DNA of 21,963 bases from Comamonadaceae bacterium (GTDB taxonomy: Bacteria > Pseudomonadota > Gammaproteobacteria > Burkholderiales > Burkholderiaceae_C), in contig CANFZJ010000013.1 of assembly GCA_947451445.1 (NCBI GenBank), forward strand, positions 1 through 21,963, in the 5' to 3' direction. A model generated the notes under the pieces. That model was not told where the DNA came from. It saw only the letters and a list, made by a program, of their open reading frames with translations, and searched no databases. The position numbers were made by a program, and so were the translations under genes. Position 1 is the first letter of the stretch. Each line of letters starts with the position of its first letter. This document shows, in pieces, positions 14,763 to 21,963 of this stretch.

Positions 14763-15947
14763 GCCGTGGGTCGTGGCGTGTGAGATCGACACGCCAGCCA
14801 CCAACGGCAGACCCAGTATCTCCGTGGGCGTGGTGCGCTTGGAGGCGACTTCATTTTCATCAAACAAATGCATGCAGTGCGCCGGAAAGTGCAGGTGCAC
14901 CGGGTTGCCCACGCTGCAACTGGTCTGGCCGCTTTCGCGCACGGTGACCAGTTCGCCACCGGCCAAGCGCACGTAGATGTAGCTGGCTTCGCCCAGTTGC
15001 TCCAAAAAGGCCACCAAGCCCGTGACTACATTGGGCCCGCCCGGTGGCACGATTTGCACGTGCTCGGGGCGCACGCCCAGCGTGACCGGACTGTTGGCCG
15101 CCAGGCGGGACGCATCGACCATGGCATGAACCTGCACATCAGCTACGTTGACCACGGCCTCGCCCTTGTTGGCGCTCACCAGGCGACCGGCCACAAAGTT
15201 CATCTTCGGGCTACCGATGAAACCGGCCACAAACTTGTTCACCGGGTGGTGGTAGAGCTGCAGCGGCGCGCCGCACTGGGCCACGCTGCCGTCGCGCTGC
15301 ACGGCTTCGCCGGCGTTGAGCAGCACGATCTTGTCGGCCAGGGTCATGGCTTCCACCTGGTCGTGGGTCACGTAGATCATGCTGGCAGTGCCGATGTCTT
15401 TGTGTAGCTTGGCGATTTCCAGCCGGGTTTGCACGCGCAGCGAGGCGTCCAGGTTGGACAGCGGTTCGTCGAACAAGAACACATCCGGTTCGCGCACGAT
15501 GGCGCGGCCAATCGCCACCCGCTGGCGCTGGCCACCGGACAGCTCTTTGGGCAGGCGCTTGAGCAGCGGGTCCAGCTGCAGAATCTTGGACGCCTTTTTG
15601 ACGCGCTGCTCGACGGTGGTGGCGTCGGTCTTGGCCTGCTTCAGGCCAAAGGCCATGTTGTCGTACACGCTCATGTGCGGGTACAGCGCGTAGCTTTGGA
15701 ACACCATCGCCACGCCACGGCGCGACGGGGGGGTTTCGTTCATGCGCTGGCCGTTGATGCTCAACTCACCACTGGTGATGTCCTCCAGGCCCGCAACCAT
15801 GCGCAGCAGGGTGGACTTGCCGCAGCCGGACGGACCGACGAACACGACGAACTCGCCTTTTTCAATATCCAGGTCTACCTTGCGGATGGTGTCGGGCAAA
15901 TGGGGGGCATAACGTTTGTGCACATCACGGAAGCGAATTTCAGACAT
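14760..15947 (-). CDS. sugar ABC transporter ATP-binding protein (MalK/UgpC type)
   Basis: 395 residues; ATG with GGAGACACC upstream. ATPase subunit of a CUT1-type carbohydrate importer. Walker A G38-PSGCGKST46, Q-loop Q84, signature LSGGQRQR (136-143), Walker B VFLFDE (D160-E161) and a switch-histidine VTHD segment are intact. The C-terminal third has the OB-fold regulatory domain typical of MalK/UgpC proteins (FVAGFIGSPKMNFV, LGVRPEHV). Last gene of the binding protein-permease-permease-ATPase operon, 43 bp after the second permease. Such ATPases can serve several importers, so this one need not be exclusive. Confidence 0.95.
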   Translation of the reverse strand: MSEIRFRDVHKRYAPHLPDTIRKVDLDIEKGEFVVFVGPSGCGKSTLLRMVAGLEDITSGELSINGQRMNETPPSRRGVAMVFQSYALYPHMSVYDNMAFGLKQAKTDATTVEQRVKKASKILQLDPLLKRLPKELSGGQRQRVAIGRAIVREPDVFLFDEPLSNLDASLRVQTRLEIAKLHKDIGTASMIYVTHDQVEAMTLADKIVLLNAGEAVQRDGSVAQCGAPLQLYHHPVNKFVAGFIGSPKMNFVAGRLVSANKGEAVVNVADVQVHAMVDASRLAANSPVTLGVRPEHVQIVPPGGPNVVTGLVAFLEQLGEASYIYVRLAGGELVTVRESGQTSCSVGNPVHLHFPAHCMHLFDENEVASKRTTPTEILGLPLVAGVSISHATTHG

Positions 15948-15990
15948 GGTGTCTCCTCTACGATTTCTGTTTATTTGAATGGACGGGGGA

Positions 15991-16836
15991 TCAGCCCTTG
16001 ACGGCACCTGCGGTCAGGCCGCCCACAATCTTGCGTTGGAATACCAGCACCAAGGCGATCAACGGCAAGGTGACCAGCACCGAGGCCGCCATGATCTTGC
16101 CCCACGGAATTTCATACTTGTCGGCACCGCTGATAAGTGAGATGGACACCGGCACCGTGCGGTCGGCGTTGTTCAGCACAAAGGTCAGGGCGAACATGAA
16201 CTCGTTCCAGGCGGCAATGAAGGCCAGCAGGCCGGTGGTCACCAGTGCAGGCCACATCACCGGCAGAAACACCTTGGTAATGATGCCCCAGGGGGTGCAA
16301 CCGTCCATGATGGCGGCCTCTTCCAGCTCTTTGGGCAGGTCGCGCACAAAAGTGGTCAGCACCCACACGGTGAACGGCAGGGTGAACACCATGTACGGCA
16401 AGGTCAAGCCCCACCAGTGGTTATAAAAACCAATCGCCTGCATCAGCTCAAACATGCCCGACAGCACCGCCACCTGCGGGAACATGGACACCGCCAGCAC
16501 CGTCAGCAGCAGCAGCCCCCGGCCCCGGAACTGGATGCGGCCCAGCGCGTAAGAAGCCGTCACGCCCAGGAACAAAGAGGCAATCACCACCAAGGTGGAC
16601 ACGGCCACCGAGTTCAGGATGTGGCGGCCAAACGGATGTTCGGACACCGTGAACATGGCGATGTAGTTCTTGAACGAGGGTTCAGCAGGCCATAGCGTGG
16701 TACTGAACAGTTCCGTGCCCGATTTCAGCGAGGTCACGATGGCGAAATAAAACGGAAACAGGCAAAACAAGGCGATGACCGCGACCAGAGCGTAGAGCCC
16801 GATCGTGCCGAGTATTTTTTGTTGTTGGTAGTTCAT
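15991..16836 (-). CDS. sugar ABC transporter permease (MalG type)
   Basis: 281 residues, about six transmembrane helices beginning with IGLYALVAVIALFCLFPFYF. The cytoplasmic EAA loop that docks the ATPase is EEAAIMDGCTPWGIITKVFL. The ending (VFQRKIVGGLTAGAVKG) is typical of MalG-type permeases (QRxxVxGLTxGAVKG), a strong family marker. It begins 10 bp after the stop of the first permease gene, so both are surely cotranscribed. Inner-membrane partner of the MalF-type subunit. Substrate not deducible from sequence. Confidence 0.95.
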   Translation of the reverse strand: MNYQQQKILGTIGLYALVAVIALFCLFPFYFAIVTSLKSGTELFSTTLWPAEPSFKNYIAMFTVSEHPFGRHILNSVAVSTLVVIASLFLGVTASYALGRIQFRGRGLLLLTVLAVSMFPQVAVLSGMFELMQAIGFYNHWWGLTLPYMVFTLPFTVWVLTTFVRDLPKELEEAAIMDGCTPWGIITKVFLPVMWPALVTTGLLAFIAAWNEFMFALTFVLNNADRTVPVSISLISGADKYEIPWGKIMAASVLVTLPLIALVLVFQRKIVGGLTAGAVKG

Positions 16837-16846
16837 GGCGGGGGCC

Positions 16847-17779
16847 TTACTTGGTCATGTCGACTTTAGAGAGCTTCAGGTACAGCACCGTGCAAGCCCC
16901 AATGATCAGGAACAACACCGTGGACGCTGCGGAGCCATAGCCCACATAGTTGTTGTCCACAATTTCCCGCCGCACAAAGCCCGACATACTGATGGTGTCC
17001 ACACTGTTGGAGGTCATCACATAAATGATGTCGAACACCCGCAGGGCATCCAGCAAGCGGAAGATCACCGCCACCATCAAGGCCGGCCAGATCAGCGGCA
17101 GGGTGACCTTAAAAAACACCCGCACCGGGTGGATGCCGTCCACATGGGCCGCTTCGTAGCAGTCGGTAGGCAACATTTGCAGCGCGGCCAGAACCAGCAG
17201 GGCCATGAAGGGCGTGGTTTTCCACACGTCCACCAGCATGACCGACCAGAGTGCGTAATGGGGGTCTGCTGTCCAGGCAATGTTGTGGTCGATGATGCCA
17301 GCGCTCTTCAACATGGCATTCATCACTCCGAACTGGTCGTGCATGATCCAGGCCCACATCTTGGCCGACACAATGGTCGGAATCGCCCAGGGCACCAACA
17401 CCGCCGCGCGGATGAAAGAGCGGCCCTTGAAGTTGGCATTCAGTACCAAGGCAAACACGATGCCCAGCATGGTTTCGGTAACCACCGAAAACAGCGAGAA
17501 CTTGAAGGTATTGCGGATGGCCATACCCCAGTCGGTGTTCCAAAAACCCTCTACCGCGCCCAGGTTGAACACCCCGTACTCGCCAAAGTAATTTTGGAAA
17601 CCGACCATGTGGTAGGTGGAGTCGCCAATCGCTTCCAACGAAGCATCAGTAAAACTGAAAAAGATAGTGCGGCCCAGCGGCCAGCCCGCTACCAGCGCCA
17701 AAACGAGCAGCGTAGGGGCCAGGAAAATCCACGCGCTGCGGGTGCGTTCGCGGGTGAGTTCAGATGTTTTGGTGCGCAT
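16847..17779 (-). CDS. sugar ABC transporter permease (MalF type)
   Basis: 310 residues, ATG with TGGAG five bases upstream. Six predicted membrane helices, the first being WIFLAPTLLVLALVAGWPLG, and the EAA loop YEAAHVDGIHPVRVFFKVTL for ATPase contact. The N-terminal SAWIFLAPTL opening and FSFTDASL are typical of CUT1 MalF/UgpA-type permeases. No long periplasmic P2 loop like that of E. coli MalF is present, as is usual outside enterobacteria. It lies 78 bp after the binding-protein gene and just before the MalG-type gene. Confidence 0.95.
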   Translation of the reverse strand: MRTKTSELTRERTRSAWIFLAPTLLVLALVAGWPLGRTIFFSFTDASLEAIGDSTYHMVGFQNYFGEYGVFNLGAVEGFWNTDWGMAIRNTFKFSLFSVVTETMLGIVFALVLNANFKGRSFIRAAVLVPWAIPTIVSAKMWAWIMHDQFGVMNAMLKSAGIIDHNIAWTADPHYALWSVMLVDVWKTTPFMALLVLAALQMLPTDCYEAAHVDGIHPVRVFFKVTLPLIWPALMVAVIFRLLDALRVFDIIYVMTSNSVDTISMSGFVRREIVDNNYVGYGSAASTVLFLIIGACTVLYLKLSKVDMTK

Positions 17780-17857
17780 GGCGACTCCAGGAGACGAGTT
17801 GCAGAACGGTCCGCCGCAAGCACGGCATGCTGCGGACCGAGGCTCAACGGAGGAGGC

Positions 17858-19129
17858 TTAGTTCCAATTGGGGCCGCGACGGATCTGGCCCAATTTGGCT
17901 TCGAGCTTCTTCACGCTGTCGGCACCGCTGGTTTTCTTGGACAGCACTTCGTGGGTGGCATTCCAGAACGCAGCCGACACTTCGTTGTACTTGGCCCCCG
18001 TCACCGTCGCGGGGCGAGGGACCGCGCCGACAAAGGTGTCATACAGGTCGCCGAAGAACGGGTTGGCAGCCAGGACCTCTTTGTCTTTGTACAGCGACAC
18101 GATGGTTGGGTTGTACGAACCGTTGATGGCACGGTACTTTTGCACCGTTTCGCTGGTCAGGTACATCACGAATTCAGCCGCCACGGCGGGGTTCTTGGAG
18201 TACTTGTTGACCGCCAACTGCCAGCCCCCCAATGATGCAGCAGGCTTGCCGCCGTCACCCTTGGGCAACGCGGCCACACCGACCTTGCCCTTGACCGGAC
18301 TGTCCGCGCCTTGGCTCAAAGACCAGGCATAGGGCCAGTTGCGCATGAACACCGCATTGCCCTTTTGGAACACGCCACGCGCATCTTCTTCTGCGTAGTT
18401 CAGCACACCGGTGGGCGCAATGGTGCCAATCCAGCCTGCGGCCGTATCCAGCGCCTTGGCAGCCTGGGCGTTATTGATGGTGATCTTGCCGGTGCTGTCC
18501 ACAATGTTGCCACCGCCGAAGCTGGAGACCCATTCCAGGCTGTCGCAGGTCAGGCCTTCATAAGCCTTGGCCTGGAACACAAAACCCTGCATGTCGCCAT
18601 TGCCGGCCTTGCGCTCGCCGTCCATTACTTTTTGTGCAGAGGCAGTCAACTCAGCCCAAGTAGTGGGGGCTTTTTCGTTGTACTTTGTCAGCAAATCTTT
18701 ACGGTAGTACAGAACACCGGCATCGGTAAACCAAGGCATGGCCAGCAGCTTGCCGCCCACGGTATTGTTGGCCACGATGGCGGGAAAATGGGCTTTTTCA
18801 GCCCCCTTGGTGAAGGGGGTCAAATCCAGCAGATGGTCCTTCAAAATACCAGGCCACACCACGTCCACATTGATTACGTCCACCTCGGTGGATTTTGCGG
18901 CAAACATCTGGCGGAACAGGCCTAACAAATCGCTGGACGACTGGGGAATGCTCAGGTGCTTCACGGTGTTACCGGTTTTGGCGGCCCACTCATCGCTGGT
19001 TTTTTTGCAAAACTCGTAGTCTTGGCCCACAGAGCCGCAAGAAATGGTGAGGGTGACACCGGCGGCGTGTGCGCCCAGTGCGCCGATGCTCAGCAGCACA
19101 GCGGCTGCGGTTTTGGTGATGATTGCCAT
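17858..19129 (-). CDS. extracellular sugar-binding protein of the ABC importer
   Basis: 423 residues. ATG at 19129 preceded by AGGAGACATTTCAC; the longer open frame is rejected. Signal peptide MAIITKTAAAVLLSIGALGA with cleavage after AHA (residue 22) gives a periplasmic protein. The body fits family 1 solute-binding proteins of the maltose/trehalose type: EVDVINVDVVWPGILKDHLL, LLAMPWFTDAGVLYYRKDLL, PTTWAEL, GNAVFMRNWPYAW, VAALPKGDGGKPAASLGGWQ. First gene of the operon, with a palindromic operator in its promoter. Trehalose, maltose or another disaccharide or polyol are all possible; sequence alone does not decide. Confidence 0.95.
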   Translation of the reverse strand: MAIITKTAAAVLLSIGALGAHAAGVTLTISCGSVGQDYEFCKKTSDEWAAKTGNTVKHLSIPQSSSDLLGLFRQMFAAKSTEVDVINVDVVWPGILKDHLLDLTPFTKGAEKAHFPAIVANNTVGGKLLAMPWFTDAGVLYYRKDLLTKYNEKAPTTWAELTASAQKVMDGERKAGNGDMQGFVFQAKAYEGLTCDSLEWVSSFGGGNIVDSTGKITINNAQAAKALDTAAGWIGTIAPTGVLNYAEEDARGVFQKGNAVFMRNWPYAWSLSQGADSPVKGKVGVAALPKGDGGKPAASLGGWQLAVNKYSKNPAVAAEFVMYLTSETVQKYRAINGSYNPTIVSLYKDKEVLAANPFFGDLYDTFVGAVPRPATVTGAKYNEVSAAFWNATHEVLSKKTSGADSVKKLEAKLGQIRRGPNWN

Positions 19130-19226
19130 GTGAAATGTCTCCTGGTGTGTTCGATGTCTGCTCAGCCTGCAGGGGCTGTAAAGCACCTTTTGCAAACTGC
19201 TTTTTTGTCGCTCATAAAGCCTACCC

Positions 19227-19255
19227 AGTATAAATTCAAAGCGCTTTGAATTAAA
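19227..19255 (-). promoter_or_regulatory. promoter of the ABC importer operon
   Basis: On the minus strand TTTAAT (19255-19250) and TATACT (19232-19227) are separated by exactly 17 bp. TATACT is a strong -10; the -35 is weak. It lies about 100 bp upstream of the binding-protein start. The spacer is occupied by the palindrome at 19233-19252. Confidence 0.6.
19233..19252. promoter_or_regulatory. candidate LacI-family operator
   Basis: AATTCAAAGCGCTTTGAATT is a perfect 20-bp palindrome with the central CG typical of LacI-family operators. It sits between -35 and -10 of the importer promoter, where bound repressor would block RNA polymerase. The divergent LacI-family gene at 20960 is the obvious candidate ligand protein. 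Confidence 0.75.
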
Positions 19256-19320
19256 CACTGGGTTTACCCGAGGACAGGGTAAAGACGGAGAGGGCAGCAC
19301 AAAAATGGAGCCCCCAAACA

Positions 19321-19361
19321 AAAACCCCGCAGGAGCCAAAACGGTCCCTGCGGGGTTTTTT
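19321..19361 (-). terminator. Rho-independent terminator of the porin gene
   Basis: AAAACCCCGCAGG (19321-19333) pairs with CCTGCGGGGTTTT (19347-19359) over 13 bp with a 13-nt loop. T-runs occur on both sides, so it can end transcription in either direction. It lies 65 bp after the porin stop on the minus strand and upstream of the importer promoter, insulating the two units. Confidence 0.85.
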
Positions 19362-19425
19362 AGGATGTGCGCACCACTCTTTGGCGAACAAAGCGTGGTG
19401 GCATGGCGGTCATTGCCGCAACCGA

Positions 19426-20445
19426 TCAGAACTCGTAGTTCACGCGCAGAGCGAAACCGGTAGCGTTTGCAGCGGTGTTGGTGCCACCCGCTTTGGAATG
19501 GGAGATTGCGGGGGTGATCTTGGCACCCTTCACGTCAAAGAATGGGATGGCGTATGCAGCCCAGAACGTGGTGACCTTATCGTCCGCATTAGAAGCCGAG
19601 CCCTTGCCAAACACGCTAGCCAGCGTCAGGTTTCCAGCGGAAGCCATCAGACCAAAAGTGTTGGATTTGATGTTCTGCAAATTCTTGACTTGGGCGTAGT
19701 TCGCGGTCAAGGTAACAGCGCCAAAATTGTAGTCACCGGTCAGACCGTAGCCGGTACGGCTCACGCTAGGCGTAGCCGATGTCGTGATGGTGGCAAACGT
19801 GCACTGGTTCGTAGATGGGTTCAAGGTGCAAGTCGTCGAGGCAGCAGTCGTCAGAGGCGTACCGTTGAACTTCAAAACTTCCACACCAGCAGCCAGATGC
19901 AGAGGGCCATTGGCGTAGTTCAGAACAGGGCGCACGCCGGTGGCAAAACCGCTACCTTTGGTGGACACGCCGCTCAGTTCAAACGACATACCGCCACCCA
20001 ATTGCAAGGTTGCAGCAGCATGGAATGGTGCGCTTCCATTGGAGGTAGCGTTCTGGCGACCGCGCAGCAAGTTAGCTTGGTAAGGCGAGAAACCTGCGTA
20101 CTCAACGATCACGTCGCCAGGGGTTTGGAACAGGTTGGCAGCTTCAAAACGGCCCAGTTTGATGTCGGCGGTGCTGTTGCCCATTTGTGCCCACAAGTCA
20201 TCGGCGCCAGTGGTGCCATCGGGGTGCGACAAGTAGGTAGCGCGACCAGCCATGAAGTAGTCTGCACCCAGCTTTTGGCCAGCATTCAATTCAACGCGAC
20301 CAGATTGCGAAGCGCCGCGGCCGTTGTTTTGGTACTTGCTGTCCAATTCGATGTTGGCGTCGATGCTGGGCGCTGCATAAGCGGCAGCAGAAACCAGGGC
20401 CATGGCGGCGAGTGCAGTTGCGCGGATAACGTTGGTGTGGTTCAA
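19426..20445 (-). CDS. outer-membrane porin
   Basis: 339 residues with a TTG start, chosen because AGGAGA lies five bases upstream and the signal peptide (cleavage after AYA, residue 24) begins right there; the open frame continues upstream without a credible start. The mature protein is built of alternating amphipathic beta strands with Gly/Asn/Ser-rich loops, and ends in the aromatic YEF outer-membrane insertion signal. The only two cysteines, C206 and C215 (C-TLNPSTNQ-C), are in a Thr/Ser-rich loop and could form a disulfide. It lies between the importer operon and lacI and has its own terminator, so it is probably the outer-membrane entry route for the same sugar. Substrate specificity is not deducible. 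Confidence 0.88.
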   Translation of the reverse strand: MNHTNVIRATALAAMALVSAAAYAAPSIDANIELDSKYQNNGRGASQSGRVELNAGQKLGADYFMAGRATYLSHPDGTTGADDLWAQMGNSTADIKLGRFEAANLFQTPGDVIVEYAGFSPYQANLLRGRQNATSNGSAPFHAAATLQLGGGMSFELSGVSTKGSGFATGVRPVLNYANGPLHLAAGVEVLKFNGTPLTTAASTTCTLNPSTNQCTFATITTSATPSVSRTGYGLTGDYNFGAVTLTANYAQVKNLQNIKSNTFGLMASAGNLTLASVFGKGSASNADDKVTTFWAAYAIPFFDVKGAKITPAISHSKAGGTNTAANATGFALRVNYEF

Positions 20446-20743
20446 AGTAGTCTCCTGTTTGTTTACGTGATGTCTCGGATTTGCCTGCTCTGCCCATTTG
20501 GCGCTGTGCTGTAGTAGGCGTAAAGAACTGCAAATCTGGGGGTATTTTTCAAGCCCGGTGATGGAGTACCGATAAGCAATTACCCTGATCAGAGAAACAA
20601 GCGGGTTACCAAATCGCACGGGAAGGGCCTGAAAAAACACCGAGTTAGGCCGACCAAACAACAAACTCCGCCGCATTCCATCTGGGCGATTTTTGCCCCC
20701 CTTTTGTCTATGGCAGCAGAGAAAAACCCAGGGCCTTCAAAAT

Positions 20744-20761
20744 AGAAAAGCGGGCTTTTCT
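20744..20761. promoter_or_regulatory. near-palindrome of unknown role
   Basis: AGAAAAGC-GG-GCTTTTCT is an 8-2-8 inverted repeat. It resembles the importer operator core (AAAGC/GCTTT) but with two extra central bases. It could be a regulatory site or a short hairpin; undecided. Confidence 0.3.
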
Positions 20762-20842
20762 TCAGTGTTCAAAAAGTGATTAAACCTACGCTATTCCATA
20801 CAAAAATGGAGATGGGTAGGCATGCGGCCTGCTTGCTTTTTC

Positions 20843-20865
20843 GTTGCAATATTGCAACATACAAT
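20843..20865 (+). promoter_or_regulatory. perfect 16-bp palindrome with adjacent -10 box, upstream of lacI
   Basis: GTTGCAATATTGCAAC (20843-20858) is a perfect palindrome immediately followed by TACAAT (20860-20865), a good -10. The palindrome would fill the -35/-10 spacer, with only a weak TTTTTC at -35. The placement mirrors the importer operator, but the half-site is different. Transcript start would be near 20872, giving an 88-nt leader for lacI. Confidence 0.5.
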
Positions 20866-20906
20866 CGCGCCACAACGGAATGGGTCCATGGGGCCCCTCC
20901 GATTTT

Positions 20907-20922
20907 TAGCCCTCCGGGGCTA
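20907..20922 (+). other. small hairpin in the lacI leader
   Basis: TAGCCC-TCCG-GGGCTA forms a perfect 6-bp stem with a four-base loop, about 38 nt before the lacI ATG. No T-run follows, so it is not a terminator. The start itself has no Shine-Dalgarno, and the hairpin may influence translation. Confidence 0.35.
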
Positions 20923-20959
20923 CCATCGCTCGCCGCCAAGCGCTTACTAACTTACCAAA

Positions 20960-21963
20960 ATGTCACTGAAACGGATTGCTGAAGAGCTTGGCCTGTCGCT
21001 AACCACAGTCAGCCGCGCGCTCAATAGCTACCCAGAGGTCGCCGCAAGCACGCGCCGGGACGTGATGGCGGCGGCGGTAAGGCTCAATTACAGGCCCGAC
21101 GCACGTGCCCGGGGCCTGGCGTTGGGGCGCTCCGACGCCGTGGGTATCGTGTTCCCCATCACCACGGGCGACCTGGGCGACCAGCAGTTTTTGCAGGTGG
21201 CATCGGCCATGGGCGAGCGGTTTTCCTTGGCGGGACTGGACTTGCTGATCGTCTCGGCGTCAGCCCATGACGAGTTGGCAGCTTACGAACGGGCCATCAC
21301 CGGGCGGCATATCGGGGTGTTTGTAGTGCCGCGCACCCGCGTGCACGACCCTCGTCTGGAGCTGCTGCAGGCCCGCAAAGTGCCGTTTGTGGCCTATGGG
21401 CGCAGCGCCTCACTGGCTGACGACGATGCCTGGTTTGACTTTGACAACCTGGCCGGTGCCCGCATGGGCACGGACCGCTTGCTGCGTCTGGGCCACCGCC
21501 GTCTGGGCTTTCTGGGCGCGCCGCCCGAATACAACTTTGCCGACCAGCGCTACGCCGGTTTTTGCGCCAGCCTGAAGGCCGCCGGTGTGCCGCTAAAAAC
21601 AAGCGCCGTGCAGCGCACCGCGCTGGACCGCCGTTCTGGCTATGCGTCCATGCAAAAAATGCTGGCCCTGCCGCAGCGGCCCACGGCGGTATTGGTGGAC
21701 AACAACCTGGCCGGGATTGGCGCAGTGCACGCGGTGCTGCATTCGGGCCTGGTCCTGGGACGCGACCTGTCGGTCATCGTGTACGACGGGCTGGGGTCCG
21801 ACTCGGTGGTGCGCACCACGGTCACCGCCGTAATGCAGCCCACCCCGATGGCCACCGGCACGGCGCTGGCCGAAATGACGCTGGCCCGCATCCGCAACGA
21901 GCCGTCGGGGGCATTGCAAAAGCTGTGCATGCCCGAGCTGGAAATTGGCGACAGCGACGGCCC
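20960..21963 (+). CDS. LacI-family transcriptional regulator (3' end beyond window)
   Basis: At least 334 residues, still open at the window end. The N-terminal LacI helix-turn-helix is textbook: MSLKRIAEELGLSLTTVSRA, LN, then EVAASTRRDVMAAAVRLNYRP and the minor-groove hinge ARARGLALGRS. The periplasmic-binding-like effector domain follows (VGIVFPITTGD, GRHIGVFVVPRT, DNLAGARMGTDRLLRLGHRR, LGFLGAPPEYNFADQRYAGF, TAVLVDNNLAGIGAVHAV). The ATG at 20960 places the HTH at the usual position, though no Shine-Dalgarno is seen. It is divergent from the porin and ABC importer genes and most likely represses them when the sugar is absent. Probably only a short C-terminal piece is missing. Confidence 0.93.
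   Translation, partial: MSLKRIAEELGLSLTTVSRALNSYPEVAASTRRDVMAAAVRLNYRPDARARGLALGRSDAVGIVFPITTGDLGDQQFLQVASAMGERFSLAGLDLLIVSASAHDELAAYERAITGRHIGVFVVPRTRVHDPRLELLQARKVPFVAYGRSASLADDDAWFDFDNLAGARMGTDRLLRLGHRRLGFLGAPPEYNFADQRYAGFCASLKAAGVPLKTSAVQRTALDRRSGYASMQKMLALPQRPTAVLVDNNLAGIGAVHAVLHSGLVLGRDLSVIVYDGLGSDSVVRTTVTAVMQPTPMATGTALAEMTLARIRNEPSGALQKLCMPELEIGDSDG

Larger units (their letters stand above)
20446..20959. other. 514-bp intergenic region between porin and lacI
   Basis: No convincing gene is seen; a 68-aa frame at 20776-20982 overlaps the lacI start and has no family features. The region must hold the divergent promoters of the porin and lacI genes. It contains the near-palindrome at 20744-20761, the perfect palindrome at 20843-20858 and a small leader hairpin at 20907-20922. 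No good copy of the AAAGCGCTTT operator core was found here, and no clear porin promoter was recognised. Confidence 0.6.

Noticed and set aside
16835..18235. 466-aa open frame on the plus strand
   Set aside because: Antisense to the permease and binding-protein genes; rich in His/Gln/Arg/Gly with no recognisable fold or start signal.
19381..20514. 377-aa open frame on the plus strand
   Set aside because: Antisense to the porin gene, which has a signal peptide, beta-barrel pattern and terminal Phe. The shadow frame has no motif.
20776..20982. 68-aa open frame before lacI
   Set aside because: It overlaps the lacI start in a different frame, has no motif or credible ribosome-binding site, and lies across promoter-like palindromes.

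Overview
The window looks like chromosomal DNA of a high-GC betaproteobacterium, most likely a member of the Comamonadaceae (Rhodoferax/Polaromonas/Acidovorax type). This is inferred from gene content (a DUF2917 gene divergent from a LysR regulator, and a 5-formyl-THF cyclo-ligase / slt / panB / panC block) and from four copies of a 55-bp intergenic repeat of the kind I associate with that family. No rRNA, tRNA, CRISPR array, transposase or phage gene was seen.

Layout. (1) 1-7766, plus strand: a tight four-gene cluster encoding a [2Fe-2S] ferredoxin, a 1366-aa protein with a degenerate CHAT-like N-terminus followed by a class III nucleotide cyclase domain, an AAA/STAND ATPase and TPRs, a cytochrome P450-like protein with an extra C-terminal domain, and a DyP-type haem peroxidase. 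The gaps are 21, 38 and -4 bp. (2) 7903-10211: a DODA/LigB-type extradiol dioxygenase, a convergent DUF2917 protein, and a divergent LysR regulator. (3) 10286-14667: 5-formyltetrahydrofolate cyclo-ligase (minus), divergent from slt (lytic transglycosylase), panB and panC. (4) 14760-19129, minus strand: a complete CUT1-type sugar ABC importer (binding protein, two permeases, ATPase). (5) 19426-21963: a porin (minus) and a divergent LacI-family regulator that runs off the window end.

How the parts may work together. The first cluster pairs a large signalling ATPase with three redox proteins: the ferredoxin could feed electrons to the P450-like protein, and the DyP is translationally coupled to it. 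This is the most likely candidate for an undescribed system, with the large protein as sensor/controller and the P450-like protein and DyP as haem effectors. The porin, ABC importer and LacI regulator form a sugar-uptake module. A perfect 20-bp palindrome lies in the -35/-10 spacer of the binding-protein promoter and is a good candidate operator. A different 16-bp palindrome lies in the same place relative to the likely lacI -10.

The four 55-bp repeats align base for base without gaps and sit at gene ends: three in convergent junctions and one at the end of the DyP gene. Some of them overlap or border stop codons. They and adjacent hairpins probably act as terminators or mRNA 3' ends.
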